Below are positions 1-6,014 of a DNA stretch of 12,725 nucleotides, in pieces. The stretch is taken from NCBI GenBank assembly GCA_003500135.1, contig DNTA01000172.1, positions 1-12,725 on the forward strand, given 5' to 3'. The position numbers and the translations under genes are program-made. The DNA is from Cytophagales bacterium (GTDB lineage: Bacteria > Bacteroidota > Bacteroidia > Cytophagales > Cyclobacteriaceae). The stretch's first letter is position 1, and every line of letters starts with the position of its first letter. The notes beneath the pieces were generated by a model that worked only from the letters and a program-made list of their open reading frames with translations, was not told where the DNA came from and searched no databases.

Positions 1-137
1 TATTTAAGTAAACATACTATTTCTAAAAGAAAAAAAGCATATTTTTGCTGAATATTTACATTACAATTATCTGCATAAGGTTTTATCTCTTATATTCGCT
101 TATGCCGAAAGTTATTTTTTAATAAAAATAAAGCACG

Positions 138-977
138 TTGGTTTTCCATCGATCATATTTTTTGAGCTTTTTCATTTCATTGGTTCTCCTGCTAGTCATC
201 AACACCGCACATGGCCAGTCCAGAAGGGCCGTGCGTGCCAAAGCCGGACCTCAAACACGTGCTTATTTGGGTTTACGTGTAACAGGAAATATGGGATGGA
301 GTGTGTTTGAAGATGAGAACTACCGGTCTTTTACCACTTCACTTCCCAAAACGGGTTACAGTGTAGGATTAATGTTCCTGGCTGAAAATAAAAACAAATA
401 CGGCTTTCAGGTGGAATTGAATTACTCTAAAAAGGGCAGGTCAGTTGATGGGGATGGGAATGATTTTACAAAAAACCGCGCTTCCTATACTTATTTGGAT
501 ATGCCGATCCTGGTGCGTTTTGCATTTAATGGCCCCGGCTATAAATGGTATTTGTCTGGTGGTCCGGAATTAAGTTATTGGCTTGGGGGAAAAGGCACTT
601 ACACGAAATTTTACCCGAACAATCCTGATGATCTACAATTCGTTGACCACGGGTATAAAATAGCTTTTGAGCCGTATCCGGAGGACCGCACGCAAGAAAA
701 TCCTGGTAAAATGTATGTCGGGGAGGCGAACAGGTTTCAGCTGGGGTTTAATTTTGCAATTGGCTTCATCATTCAGGCCAACGATGTGAATTTCATTGGG
801 TTGGAAGGAAGGTACTCCATAGGTCATACCTATCTCGGGGAATTTAATGGGGGAATATTGCCCCGAACAGGGATCACTGAAAATTTTGAATCCACAAATC
901 AGGCGCTGTCAATTTCACTAATATATTACTTCGATATTCTACAAGGCATCAGAACTACCAAAAAGCGGTCTTATTGA
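138..977 (+). CDS. Outer-membrane beta-barrel protein (PorT-like)
   Basis: The 279-residue product starts with a signal peptide: a hydrophobic stretch at about residues 7-23 and likely cleavage after Ala-His-Gly around residue 26. The rest alternates amphipathic beta strands with polar loops, and includes the phrases YLDMPILVRF (about 119-128) and YLSGGPELSYW (about 137-147), which I associate with the Bacteroidota outer-membrane barrel family (PorT / OMP_b-brl_2 type). The expected location is the outer membrane; the cargo or partner cannot be read from sequence. The start is TTG: an in-frame ATG at 102 is closed by a stop at 120-122, and the next in-frame ATG lies inside the first barrel strands, so only a TTG keeps the signal peptide. 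There is no clear ribosome-binding site. It stands alone, 102 bases before the next gene. Confidence 0.8.
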   Translation: MVFHRSYFLSFFISLVLLLVINTAHGQSRRAVRAKAGPQTRAYLGLRVTGNMGWSVFEDENYRSFTTSLPKTGYSVGLMFLAENKNKYGFQVELNYSKKGRSVDGDGNDFTKNRASYTYLDMPILVRFAFNGPGYKWYLSGGPELSYWLGGKGTYTKFYPNNPDDLQFVDHGYKIAFEPYPEDRTQENPGKMYVGEANRFQLGFNFAIGFIIQANDVNFIGLEGRYSIGHTYLGEFNGGILPRTGITENFESTNQALSISLIYYFDILQGIRTTKKRSY

Positions 978-992
978 TTGTTCATTTTTTAA

Positions 993-1024
993 TTTGAATT
1001 ATTAATATTTAATTCCTATATTTT
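993..1024 (+). promoter_or_regulatory. Bacteroidota-type promoter for the acidic-protein gene
   Basis: TTTG at 993-996 and TATATTTT at 1017-1024 are separated by exactly 20 bases. This matches the Bacteroidota primary sigma-factor pattern (-33 TTTG, -7 TAnnTTTG) except for the last base. Transcription would start near 1030, leaving a leader of about 50 bases before the ATG at 1080. Position and spacing agree with two other candidate promoters in the window. Confidence 0.5.
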
Positions 1025-1040
1025 TCTTTCGTATAGATCA

Positions 1041-1056
1041 GTCTACAGTTGTAGAC
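1041..1056. promoter_or_regulatory. Perfect 7-2-7 inverted repeat, BlaI/MecI/CopY-like operator
   Basis: GTCTACAGTTGTAGAC is a perfect inverted repeat with 7-base arms and a 2-base centre. Its core TACAGTTGTA fits TACAnnTGTA, the known operator pattern of the BlaI/MecI/CopY winged-helix repressors. It lies just downstream of the predicted transcription start (about +11 to +26) and 23 bases before the ATG, a position where a bound dimer could block transcription. No such regulator is encoded in the window, so the match is by pattern only. A run of T follows, but a 2-base loop makes a terminator hairpin unlikely. Confidence 0.4.
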
Positions 1057-1079
1057 AAGTTTTTAATTCACTGTTTACA

Positions 1080-1631
1080 ATGGCCCATAAAAATAAAGGA
1101 TTTGACCCTACCGAAATTGAAGCGTTACAAAAGCGCATGAGTGGAAAAAGTTTTCTTCCCCAGGAGCAAAGTGATGAAAACGATGAGTATTCCAATTTTC
1201 TTTTTATTGGGATGTATGAGGGGAAGCAGGTTATTTATGATGCTGCTATTTATACCCTAAAGCTGCATTACAACAGCGAAGTATACGAACTGGCGGAACA
1301 CAAGGCCGCACAGAAGTTTCCCGAGTTTAAAAAGATATCGTATGATGAAGATGAAAACGGCGACCTTAAACTTCTCGATGACGAGGAAGAGGAGATCGGA
1401 TTGTATATGGCCGAAATTATGATGGATATCGAAGAGGAGGGGAGCGTTAAAGTGAAAGAGTTCATAGAATTAGACCCCAACATTGATTACGGCATCGGTT
1501 TGGATGCGGCCTTAAATGTGGAGGCTGTTACTGAAGGGGTAATTGAAAAATTTATCAGGGATTTTAATGAAGAGAACTTAAAACTCGACGATACTTATTA
1601 TTCATTTCAATTGGCAGATGAAGATTTTTAG
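1080..1631 (+). CDS. Very acidic conserved-looking protein of unknown function
   Basis: I do not recognise this 183-residue protein. It has no signal peptide or membrane segment, so it should be cytoplasmic. It is strongly acidic: residues 89-106 are almost all Asp/Glu, with further clusters at 116-120 and 163-170, and it ends Ala-Asp-Glu-Asp-Phe. The N-terminal third (about 36-60) and the region 130-165 look like a folded alpha/beta core. The ATG at 1080 directly follows a leader containing a good promoter and a TACAnnTGTA inverted repeat, so it is probably transcribed alone and may be repressed. It converges with the next gene, with only six bases between the two stop codons. The serine-rich reading frame on the opposite strand is an artefact of this acidic composition. 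Confidence 0.8.
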   Translation: MAHKNKGFDPTEIEALQKRMSGKSFLPQEQSDENDEYSNFLFIGMYEGKQVIYDAAIYTLKLHYNSEVYELAEHKAAQKFPEFKKISYDEDENGDLKLLDDEEEEIGLYMAEIMMDIEEEGSVKVKEFIELDPNIDYGIGLDAALNVEAVTEGVIEKFIRDFNEENLKLDDTYYSFQLADEDF

Positions 1632-1639
1632 GCTTCATC
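1617..1639. other. Hairpin spanning two convergent stop codons
   Basis: GATGAAG at 1617-1623 pairs perfectly with CTTCATC at 1633-1639, with a 9-base loop. The stem includes the ends of the two convergent genes. No run of T follows on either strand, so it is not a typical intrinsic terminator, but it could help 3'-end formation in both directions. It is partly constrained by coding sequence and may be chance. Confidence 0.25.
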
Positions 1640-2207
1640 AGCCAAAGCATTCCATAAAAGTATCAGTCACCCACTCCGGGAGCTTTTTGTAGTCCTTTAT
1701 TTCCAATCGCCTGGCCATACTGCAAGAGTTATGCGCCGTTTCAATGCGGGGACCATCCGGCATTTCTTCTGCTTTGATGAACGGCCCGTTGTCCAGATCG
1801 AAATTCCAAAAATCTTTGGAAGAATTGATGAAAAAATCGTTTTTCAGACCTTTCTCCTCCAGTTTTTTCAAGGGGCGCCATTTCATCATTTCGCCGCTGC
1901 ACATCATAAATACAGCAAAATAATGCCCCCACCAAAACATCGTTCTGAATGTCAGGATGTTTTTTCGTTCGAATAGCGCAGGGTAATCAAGCGCCACAAA
2001 AGGAAGGCCGCGGTAGTTTTCGCCTTTGCTGATCTTGCCCATTGACTGCCAGGCAGCAGCAGGAAGGTTGTAAAATCCTTTATTCAAATCCTTCAGGCTG
2101 TCTTTCACATCAGCAAGCAGTTGCACGGTATGGTCGATAGCCTTTCTTTTGGTAAGCAGAAAATGCCTGTCGCCTAATATCTCAAACTCGTTGTCGGTAT
2201 AGGGCAT
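1638..2207 (-). CDS. Aromatic-rich protein of unknown function, distal gene of fabH operon
   Basis: The product has 189 residues with no signal peptide. A block at about 63-103 is rich in aromatic and hydrophobic residues (RGLPFVALDYP at 66-76, then FRTMFWWGHYF at 87-97). I have the impression of similar uncharacterised proteins in other Bacteroidota but can name no domain. The hydrophobic stretch contains Trp, His and Gly and is flanked by charged residues, so it is more likely a buried core or ligand pocket than a membrane helix. It is the third gene of a minus-strand operon: fabH, a 73-residue protein, then this gene 8 bases further on. The operon context hints at lipid metabolism, but no catalytic motif supports that. 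Confidence 0.75.
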   Translation of the reverse strand: MPYTDNEFEILGDRHFLLTKRKAIDHTVQLLADVKDSLKDLNKGFYNLPAAAWQSMGKISKGENYRGLPFVALDYPALFERKNILTFRTMFWWGHYFAVFMMCSGEMMKWRPLKKLEEKGLKNDFFINSSKDFWNFDLDNGPFIKAEEMPDGPRIETAHNSCSMARRLEIKDYKKLPEWVTDTFMECFG

Positions 2208-2215
2208 ATACGATA

Positions 2216-2437
2216 TTAAGAATCCGGCTTTTGAATGATCTTAACGGCCAGATGATGTGTGTCACCGTCCTTGTCTTCCAAAAAAATGCGAACTACCGGA
2301 TTGTCAGCGTCAATATTGTTTTCCATATGCGTAATTTTACAATTGGTAAACTTCTCGCTGATCTGTTCGCTGAGGCTTTCCAGGATCTGGGCAAACTCTA
2401 CCTCCAGCGGGCTGGGATTGTACAGTACAGTTTTCAT
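2216..2437 (-). CDS. Small unknown protein, middle gene of fabH operon
   Basis: This 73-residue soluble protein starts at ATG (MKTVLYNPSPLEVEF), has no signal peptide, and is predicted as an N-terminal helix (about 10-30) followed by beta strands (about 34-40, 48-54, 61-68). It lies 19 bases downstream of fabH and 8 bases upstream of the 189-residue gene, all on one strand, so it is almost certainly co-transcribed with them. Reading frames also exist opposite it, but the operon spacing and the regular amphipathic pattern favour this strand. I recognise no family. It could be an accessory subunit or partner of one of its neighbours; that is only inference from position. Confidence 0.65.
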   Translation of the reverse strand: MKTVLYNPSPLEVEFAQILESLSEQISEKFTNCKITHMENNIDADNPVVRIFLEDKDGDTHHLAVKIIQKPDS

Positions 2438-2456
2438 GATTGTTAGTATTAAAAAA

Positions 2457-3455
2457 TCACCACCTGATTAATGTCGATGCCCAGGTGAATCCGCTTCCGA
2501 AGGCAGCCAGGCAAAGTAAGTCGCCCTCTTTTAATTTATTCTCCTGCCAGGCTTCACTCATGGCAATCGGGATGGATGCGGCAGTGGTGTTGCCGTATCT
2601 CATGATGTTATTATACACCTTTTCAGGCTCTAATGCCAGCTTTTCTTGTAAATAATTACTGATTCGCAGGTTGGCCTGGTGCGTGATCAGTAAATCTATG
2701 TCTTCTTTCTCTTTTCCATTGGCGGCCAAAGCCTCTTTGATCACTTCAGTGAAACGGACCACAGCATGCTTAAATACAAGATTGCCGTTCATATAGGCCC
2801 GTATGGATGTGCCGTCTAGCATATCTTTGGTCAGGCGTTCCTTACGACTGCTACCCGGGTCTTTTACATAGAGCTCCTCTGCAAAATTGCCATCCGCGTG
2901 CAGATGGGTCGATAACACTCCCTTGTCCTCCTCATCAGAAGCCTGCATGACTACGGCGCCGGCGCCATCGCCAAAAATCACAGATACATTTCTGCCGCGA
3001 TCGGTCATTTCCATAGCCGATGACTGGATTTCAGCGCCCACCACCAAAATGGTTTTGTACATACCCGTTTTGATAAACTGATCGGCCACAGAAACCCCAT
3101 ATATAAAGCCGGAACACGCATTTCTGACGTCCAATGCCCCAATGCCTTCCAGTCCGAGCTCACGCTGAAGCAATACCCCTGAACCCGGAAAAAAATAATC
3201 GGGTGTAATAGTTGCCAAAACGATAAAGTCGACATCAGAAATAGCAATACCGGCGCGCTCGGCAGCCATTTTGCAGGCTTTGGCCGACATGTTGGCTACT
3301 GTGTCGGTTTCCGGATCAAAAAACCTTCGCTCATGAATACCAGTACGCTCTACAATCCACTCATCGCTCGTGTCCATCATTTTTTCAAGGTCATGGTTAG
3401 TGACCACGCGTTCCGGCACATAGTGCCCCACTCCCTTTATTACAGATATCTTCAT
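2457..3455 (-). CDS. fabH: Beta-ketoacyl-ACP synthase III (FabH type)
   Basis: The 332-residue length and all key motifs match KAS III, which condenses an acyl-CoA starter with malonyl-ACP to begin a fatty-acid cycle in the cytoplasm. The catalytic triad is visible: Cys114 in RNACSGF, His259 in THQAN and Asn289 in YGNTTAAS. The N-terminal DEWIVERTGIHERR (31-44) and the C-terminal GSGFTWAS (320-327) are also typical. The C-terminal motif has Ala where Gly (FTWGS) is usual, and the active-site Cys is preceded by Arg-Asn rather than the common Ala-Ala. plsX and rpmF, frequent neighbours of the housekeeping fabH, are absent; two unknown genes follow instead. It could therefore be a second FabH-like enzyme with its own starter preference. 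A good promoter lies just upstream. Confidence 0.93.
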   Translation of the reverse strand: MKISVIKGVGHYVPERVVTNHDLEKMMDTSDEWIVERTGIHERRFFDPETDTVANMSAKACKMAAERAGIAISDVDFIVLATITPDYFFPGSGVLLQRELGLEGIGALDVRNACSGFIYGVSVADQFIKTGMYKTILVVGAEIQSSAMEMTDRGRNVSVIFGDGAGAVVMQASDEEDKGVLSTHLHADGNFAEELYVKDPGSSRKERLTKDMLDGTSIRAYMNGNLVFKHAVVRFTEVIKEALAANGKEKEDIDLLITHQANLRISNYLQEKLALEPEKVYNNIMRYGNTTAASIPIAMSEAWQENKLKEGDLLCLAAFGSGFTWASTLIRW

Positions 3456-3505
3456 TACTATGTTAATCTACGCTGGTTATTTTGATAATCTTTCAATTGG
3501 TGGGT

Positions 3506-3537
3506 CAAATATAAAGGCTTTAGTAAGATTTTTACAA
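3506..3537 (-). promoter_or_regulatory. Bacteroidota-type promoter for the fabH operon
   Basis: Read on the minus strand, TATATTTG (3513-3506) is a perfect TAnnTTTG element, preceded 21 bases upstream by TTG (3537-3535). Transcription would start near 3500, about 45 bases before the fabH ATG at 3455. The site sits inside the 163-base gap between the SRAP gene and fabH, so the fabH operon probably does not depend on read-through from the hydrolase/SRAP pair. Confidence 0.5.
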
Positions 3538-3618
3538 TATATTGTGGATTTCTTGGCAACAAAATCAAAAATACCGGGAAGTGTTGTAGTGTTATTAAGT
3601 TTGAACCAAAACTAATAT

Positions 3619-4317
3619 TTAGTTAAATAAAGTAAAGTTGCCATGTTGATCGGCAGCAGGGGTGGGGCGAATGAGTGAGGCCTCGTCGATATCGGTATTG
3701 TTGATCCTGGGCGAAATGGTGAAATGCTTTAACCGGCCTGCTTTCAGCGGTTTCAGCATTGCCAGGTGTTCTTCATCGGTACTGCCGTTGTCTAACCAGT
3801 TTTTTTCGCTTTCTTCATTTAAGATTACAGGCATTCGGGTACTTATGGGCTGCAGATCGGCGTTGGCCGGGCAGGTGATAATGGTAAATGTGTGGATAGC
3901 TTCACCGGCCTCGTCTTCCATTTGTTCCCAAAACCCTGCAAAAGCAAATAACTGATCATTGTGCGGTACAACGCGATACGGGATTTTGGTTTTCTTACCG
4001 GCACTATGCCATAAATAAAATCCATCGGCAGGTATTATGCACCTTTTGCGTTGCAAGGCGGACTTATGGGTGGGTTTTTCCAGAATGCTTTCCACCGGGG
4101 CATTGATCAACTTGGAGGAAAGGCTTTTGGATTTTTGCATTACCGGCATCAGGCCCCAATAGCAGGGCGTCAGCCACTCGGGCGATTCATTGGTAATAAC
4201 AAAAAGCTGATGTGTCGGGGCGGCATTGAAGGTGGGTTGGTATGTGCGCGGTATTTCCACTTCAAATCTTTTTTTAATTTCTGCCGATTCTGCAGCGAGG
4301 GAATATCTTTCGCACAT
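3619..4317 (-). CDS. SRAP-family protein (YedK/HMCES-like), copy 1, active site altered
   Basis: SRAP proteins bind abasic sites in single-stranded DNA and crosslink to them through Cys2, exposed when Met1 is removed. I chose the ATG at 4317 because it gives Met-Cys-Glu-Arg-Tyr, placing Cys at position 2, and leaves an 8-base gap to the gene upstream; a longer frame from 4371 would bury the Cys. The protein has 232 residues, typical for the family. Visible motifs: FNAAPT (30-35), YWGLMP (53-58), INAPVES (71-77), CIIPADGFYLW (93-103), RMPVIL (161-166) and ISPRIN (201-206). Asn72 matches Asn75 of E. coli YedK. However, position 102 is Leu where YedK has Glu105, and position 159 is Ser where YedK has His160. 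It likely shares a transcript with the upstream hydrolase gene. Confidence 0.88.
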   Translation of the reverse strand: MCERYSLAAESAEIKKRFEVEIPRTYQPTFNAAPTHQLFVITNESPEWLTPCYWGLMPVMQKSKSLSSKLINAPVESILEKPTHKSALQRKRCIIPADGFYLWHSAGKKTKIPYRVVPHNDQLFAFAGFWEQMEDEAGEAIHTFTIITCPANADLQPISTRMPVILNEESEKNWLDNGSTDEEHLAMLKPLKAGRLKHFTISPRINNTDIDEASLIRPTPAADQHGNFTLFN

Positions 4318-4325
4318 ACAATATG

Positions 4326-5291
4326 TTAGGTTAAAGGCTCTAAAAATGCAACCGCCCTGATTTCGGACCAATAGTCCCGCGATTTGTTCCTCGCATAAAA
4401 ACCGACATGTCCACCATAATCAGGAACCTCCAAAAATACCATTTCCAGTTCATTTGTCAAGCTATGGGGATAGCATTTTTCGGAAAGGAATGGATCATTG
4501 GCAGCATTTACGATCAAAGCAGGGACCTGGATGTTTCTAAGAAAGTGAATAGAGCTGCACGAATGATAGTAATCTTCTGCATCACGAAAACCATGTAAAG
4601 GGCCGGTGTATTGATCGTCAAACCCCTGAAGTGTTTTGATATTGTTGAGTGCAATAGGATTCATTTCAACAGGAAATTTTTGAGCTTTTAGCCTGATCTT
4701 TCTCTTGAGCGACCGCAAAAACCTATTGGCATATACCCGGTTGCCGGGCAAACTGATCTTTCTACTGCTGCTACTGAGTTCAAGTGGGACCGAGAATACG
4801 ACGCTTCCACATATTTGCGGGAAATTTCTGCTGGCCGGTTCACCGAGGAATTTTAAGGTCATATTTCCACCTAGGCTAAAGCCTACCAGCGCAATATTAA
4901 AATATTTCCTGGCAAAGTGTGAAAGCACCGTTTCAAGGTCATATGTGGCGCCGCTGTGGTAGAAAAATGGCCGGTGGTTCATTTCACCGCTACAACTGCG
5001 AAAGTTCCAGGCCACCACATCCCAACCGGCACGAAAAAATGCCCGTGCCATGCCTTTGACATAGGCCCTCGTGCTGCTTCCTTCCAGTCCATGACTGATG
5101 ACCACACATTTATTTGACTTCTGCGCATAATGATCGATATCGAGAAAATCATCGTCATGGGTTTTAATTCTTATCCTTTCGGGGCTTTTTAGCCTCACTT
5201 TACGAAAAAGCGCAGGAAAAATGGTTTCAATGTGTTCATTGAACATCCATTTGGGTTTATTGCTATAATTTGAATCAGGGATGTTTGGCAT
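4326..5291 (-). CDS. Alpha/beta hydrolase, YheT family
   Basis: This 321-residue protein matches the YheT-type alpha/beta hydrolases (COG0429). The oxyanion-region motif SHGLEGSS is at 66-73, and the family phrase AWNFRSCSGE at 94-103 is followed by YHSG (111-114). The nucleophile elbow GFSLGGN gives Ser139; the acid is Asp266 in NAANDPF and the base His295 in GGHVGF, so the triad is complete. The family is poorly characterised; carboxylesterase activity is the usual assumption and the substrate is unknown. There is no signal peptide. The start ATG at 5291 gives the expected N-terminus. A TAnnTTTG element lies only four bases upstream, which would make the mRNA leaderless if used. The SRAP gene follows after 8 bases. 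Confidence 0.9.
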   Translation of the reverse strand: MPNIPDSNYSNKPKWMFNEHIETIFPALFRKVRLKSPERIRIKTHDDDFLDIDHYAQKSNKCVVISHGLEGSSTRAYVKGMARAFFRAGWDVVAWNFRSCSGEMNHRPFFYHSGATYDLETVLSHFARKYFNIALVGFSLGGNMTLKFLGEPASRNFPQICGSVVFSVPLELSSSSRKISLPGNRVYANRFLRSLKRKIRLKAQKFPVEMNPIALNNIKTLQGFDDQYTGPLHGFRDAEDYYHSCSSIHFLRNIQVPALIVNAANDPFLSEKCYPHSLTNELEMVFLEVPDYGGHVGFYARNKSRDYWSEIRAVAFLEPLT

Positions 5292-5295
5292 GGTA

Positions 5296-5303
5296 CAAAA
5301 ATA
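5296..5303 (-). promoter_or_regulatory. Possible -7 element giving a leaderless hydrolase mRNA
   Basis: On the minus strand this reads TATTTTTG, a perfect TAnnTTTG, but only four bases separate it from the ATG at 5291, so the transcript would begin at or next to the start codon. No convincing TTG sits at the usual -33 distance. It may be a chance match in AT-rich DNA. Confidence 0.25.
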
Positions 5304-5352
5304 AAAGGATAAGATTAATTTCTCATCCTTTTACTCAATGTCGAGGCATTGA

Positions 5353-5392
5353 TTGCAAATTTTTTTGCAAGCTAGGTTTTAAGCGCTAGCTT
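5353..5392. repeat. Two adjacent inverted repeats in the spacer upstream of the hydrolase gene
   Basis: TTGCAAA (5353-5359) and TTTGCAA (5364-5370) form a perfect 7-base inverted repeat around TTTT. It is followed at once, sharing two bases, by AAGCTAG (5369-5375) and CTAGCTT (5386-5392) around a 10-base loop. They lie between two minus-strand genes. Read on the plus strand the second hairpin ends in TTTT like a terminator, but no plus-strand gene precedes it. On the minus strand neither has a T-run. They could be regulator sites or 3'-end structures for the small gene at 5469-5708. Confidence 0.3.
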
Positions 5393-5468
5393 TTGATGGG
5401 CCATTCAGCTCATAGTGATTGAACAGCAATATTTTAAAGATCCTCATCTGATAAATGTATACGAAAGA

Positions 5469-5708
5469 TCAAATACCGGGTTTGGTATCCCCGGCATTTT
5501 TTGTCAAATTTTTTTTAAGGTTTTTACTCAGGATTTCGCGGGGGTCCCTATTCATCTTTTCTGCTTGCCGCACAAAATGCATAAATAGTGTAGAAAGCAG
5601 CACTTCATCGTCTTTTGCAAGTCCTTTGGGCCGCATTACGGAATTGAGCCTGCCATAAACCTTTTCTACTTCAATGGTGATTTTTCCTTTCACATTAGAA
5701 GAAAACAT
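5469..5708 (-). CDS. Small unknown helical protein
   Basis: Starting from the ATG at 5708 the product has 79 residues (MFSSNVKGKITIEVEKVYGRL...). It is soluble, with a short beta-like start (about 8-15), predicted helices (about 16-24 and 34-52, the latter with an amphipathic LLSTLFMHFVRQAEKM) and a basic tail rich in Lys/Asn. The frame stays open to an ATG at 5786, adding 26 residues, but that extension looks like translated AT-rich spacer and I do not favour it. I recognise no family. It stands alone, separated by 177 bases from the hydrolase downstream and by 306 bases from the divergent lipoprotein operon. A small nucleic-acid-associated protein would fit the composition, but that is a guess. 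Confidence 0.55.
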   Translation of the reverse strand: MFSSNVKGKITIEVEKVYGRLNSVMRPKGLAKDDEVLLSTLFMHFVRQAEKMNRDPREILSKNLKKNLTKNAGDTKPGI

Positions 5709-5828
5709 GGAACGATATTTGATTAACAGGTGAAAAAAAAGTTTCTTTTTGCAATGTAGGTGGAAATTGTTGAATTTCGGGTTCATTGTTATGCTAAAAC
5801 TTAATTTATTTCAAGAGTTACATCCCGT

Positions 5829-5936
5829 ATGTTAGAATTAGATCACTGGACTTTCGTAAATGGATTTATGGAATTTCAGGCATCTGTACCGGATATAAAA
5901 GGGCCGTATGAAACATGTGTCAGGCCAATCAAATGA
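5829..5936 (+). CDS. Possible 35-residue small ORF
   Basis: An ATG at 5829 opens a 35-codon frame ending in TGA at 5934-5936 (MLELDHWTFVNGFMEFQ at the start). Its composition is more protein-like than the surrounding spacer, with varied codons and no Lys/Asn/Phe bias, and the frame is open a further eight codons upstream without another start. It has no clear promoter or ribosome-binding site. It may be a small protein, the remnant of a decayed gene, or chance. Confidence 0.2.
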   Translation: MLELDHWTFVNGFMEFQASVPDIKGPYETCVRPIK

Positions 5937-5956
5937 CCAGAAATAAATTTGATATT

Positions 5957-5988
5957 TTTGTTTATACGTACAATCACGTTTACTTTTT
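5957..5988 (+). promoter_or_regulatory. Bacteroidota-type promoter for the exported-protein operon
   Basis: TTTG at 5957-5960 and TACTTTTT at 5981-5988 are exactly 20 bases apart, fitting TTTG-N20-TAnnTTTG except for the last base. Transcription would begin near 5995, about 20 bases before the ATG at 6015. This is the only good promoter before the four tightly spaced genes, so it likely drives all of them. Confidence 0.5.
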
Positions 5989-6014
5989 ACTTTTAGGAAA
6001 TTAAAAATTGACAA

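Larger units (their letters stand above)
5709..6014. other. 306-base divergent spacer
   Basis: This AT-rich gap separates the small minus-strand gene from the exported-protein operon. It holds a convincing promoter for the operon near its right end, a short open frame at 5829-5936, and no convincing minus-strand promoter: the best candidate, TACATTGC near 5750, departs from TAnnTTTG at two positions. I see no tRNA, riboswitch-like or repeat structure. Confidence 0.5.

Noticed and set aside
102..122. ATG at 102 as the true start of the barrel protein, broken by a frameshift in the T-run at 115-120
   Set aside because: Shifting the frame by one base at the T-run does not join it to the barrel frame; it runs into a stop after about 20 codons. 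The TTG at 138 explains the signal peptide without any error.
1268..1483. Serine-rich open frame on the minus strand
   Set aside because: It is the mirror of Asp/Glu codons (GAT/GAA/GAG) in the acidic gene on the plus strand and has no signal or promoter of its own.
3610..3624. AACTAA/TTAGTT hairpin at the end of SRAP copy 1 as a terminator
   Set aside because: The 6-base stem is nearly all A/T with a 3-base loop and includes the stop codon; too weak to call.
4318..4371. 18-residue N-terminal extension of SRAP copy 1 from an upstream in-frame start
   Set aside because: SRAP proteins need Cys at position 2; only the ATG at 4317 gives Met-Cys, and the extension would overlap the hydrolase gene by 46 bases.
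5476..5502. CCGGG/CCCGG hairpin followed by six T on the plus strand, resembling a terminator
   Set aside because: No plus-strand gene lies upstream, and the sequence is the coding end of the minus-strand small gene; probably chance.
5709..5786. 26-residue extension of the small minus-strand protein to the ATG at 5786
   Set aside because: The added sequence is Lys/Phe/Asn-rich like translated AT-rich spacer and adds no recognisable feature; kept only as an alternative start.
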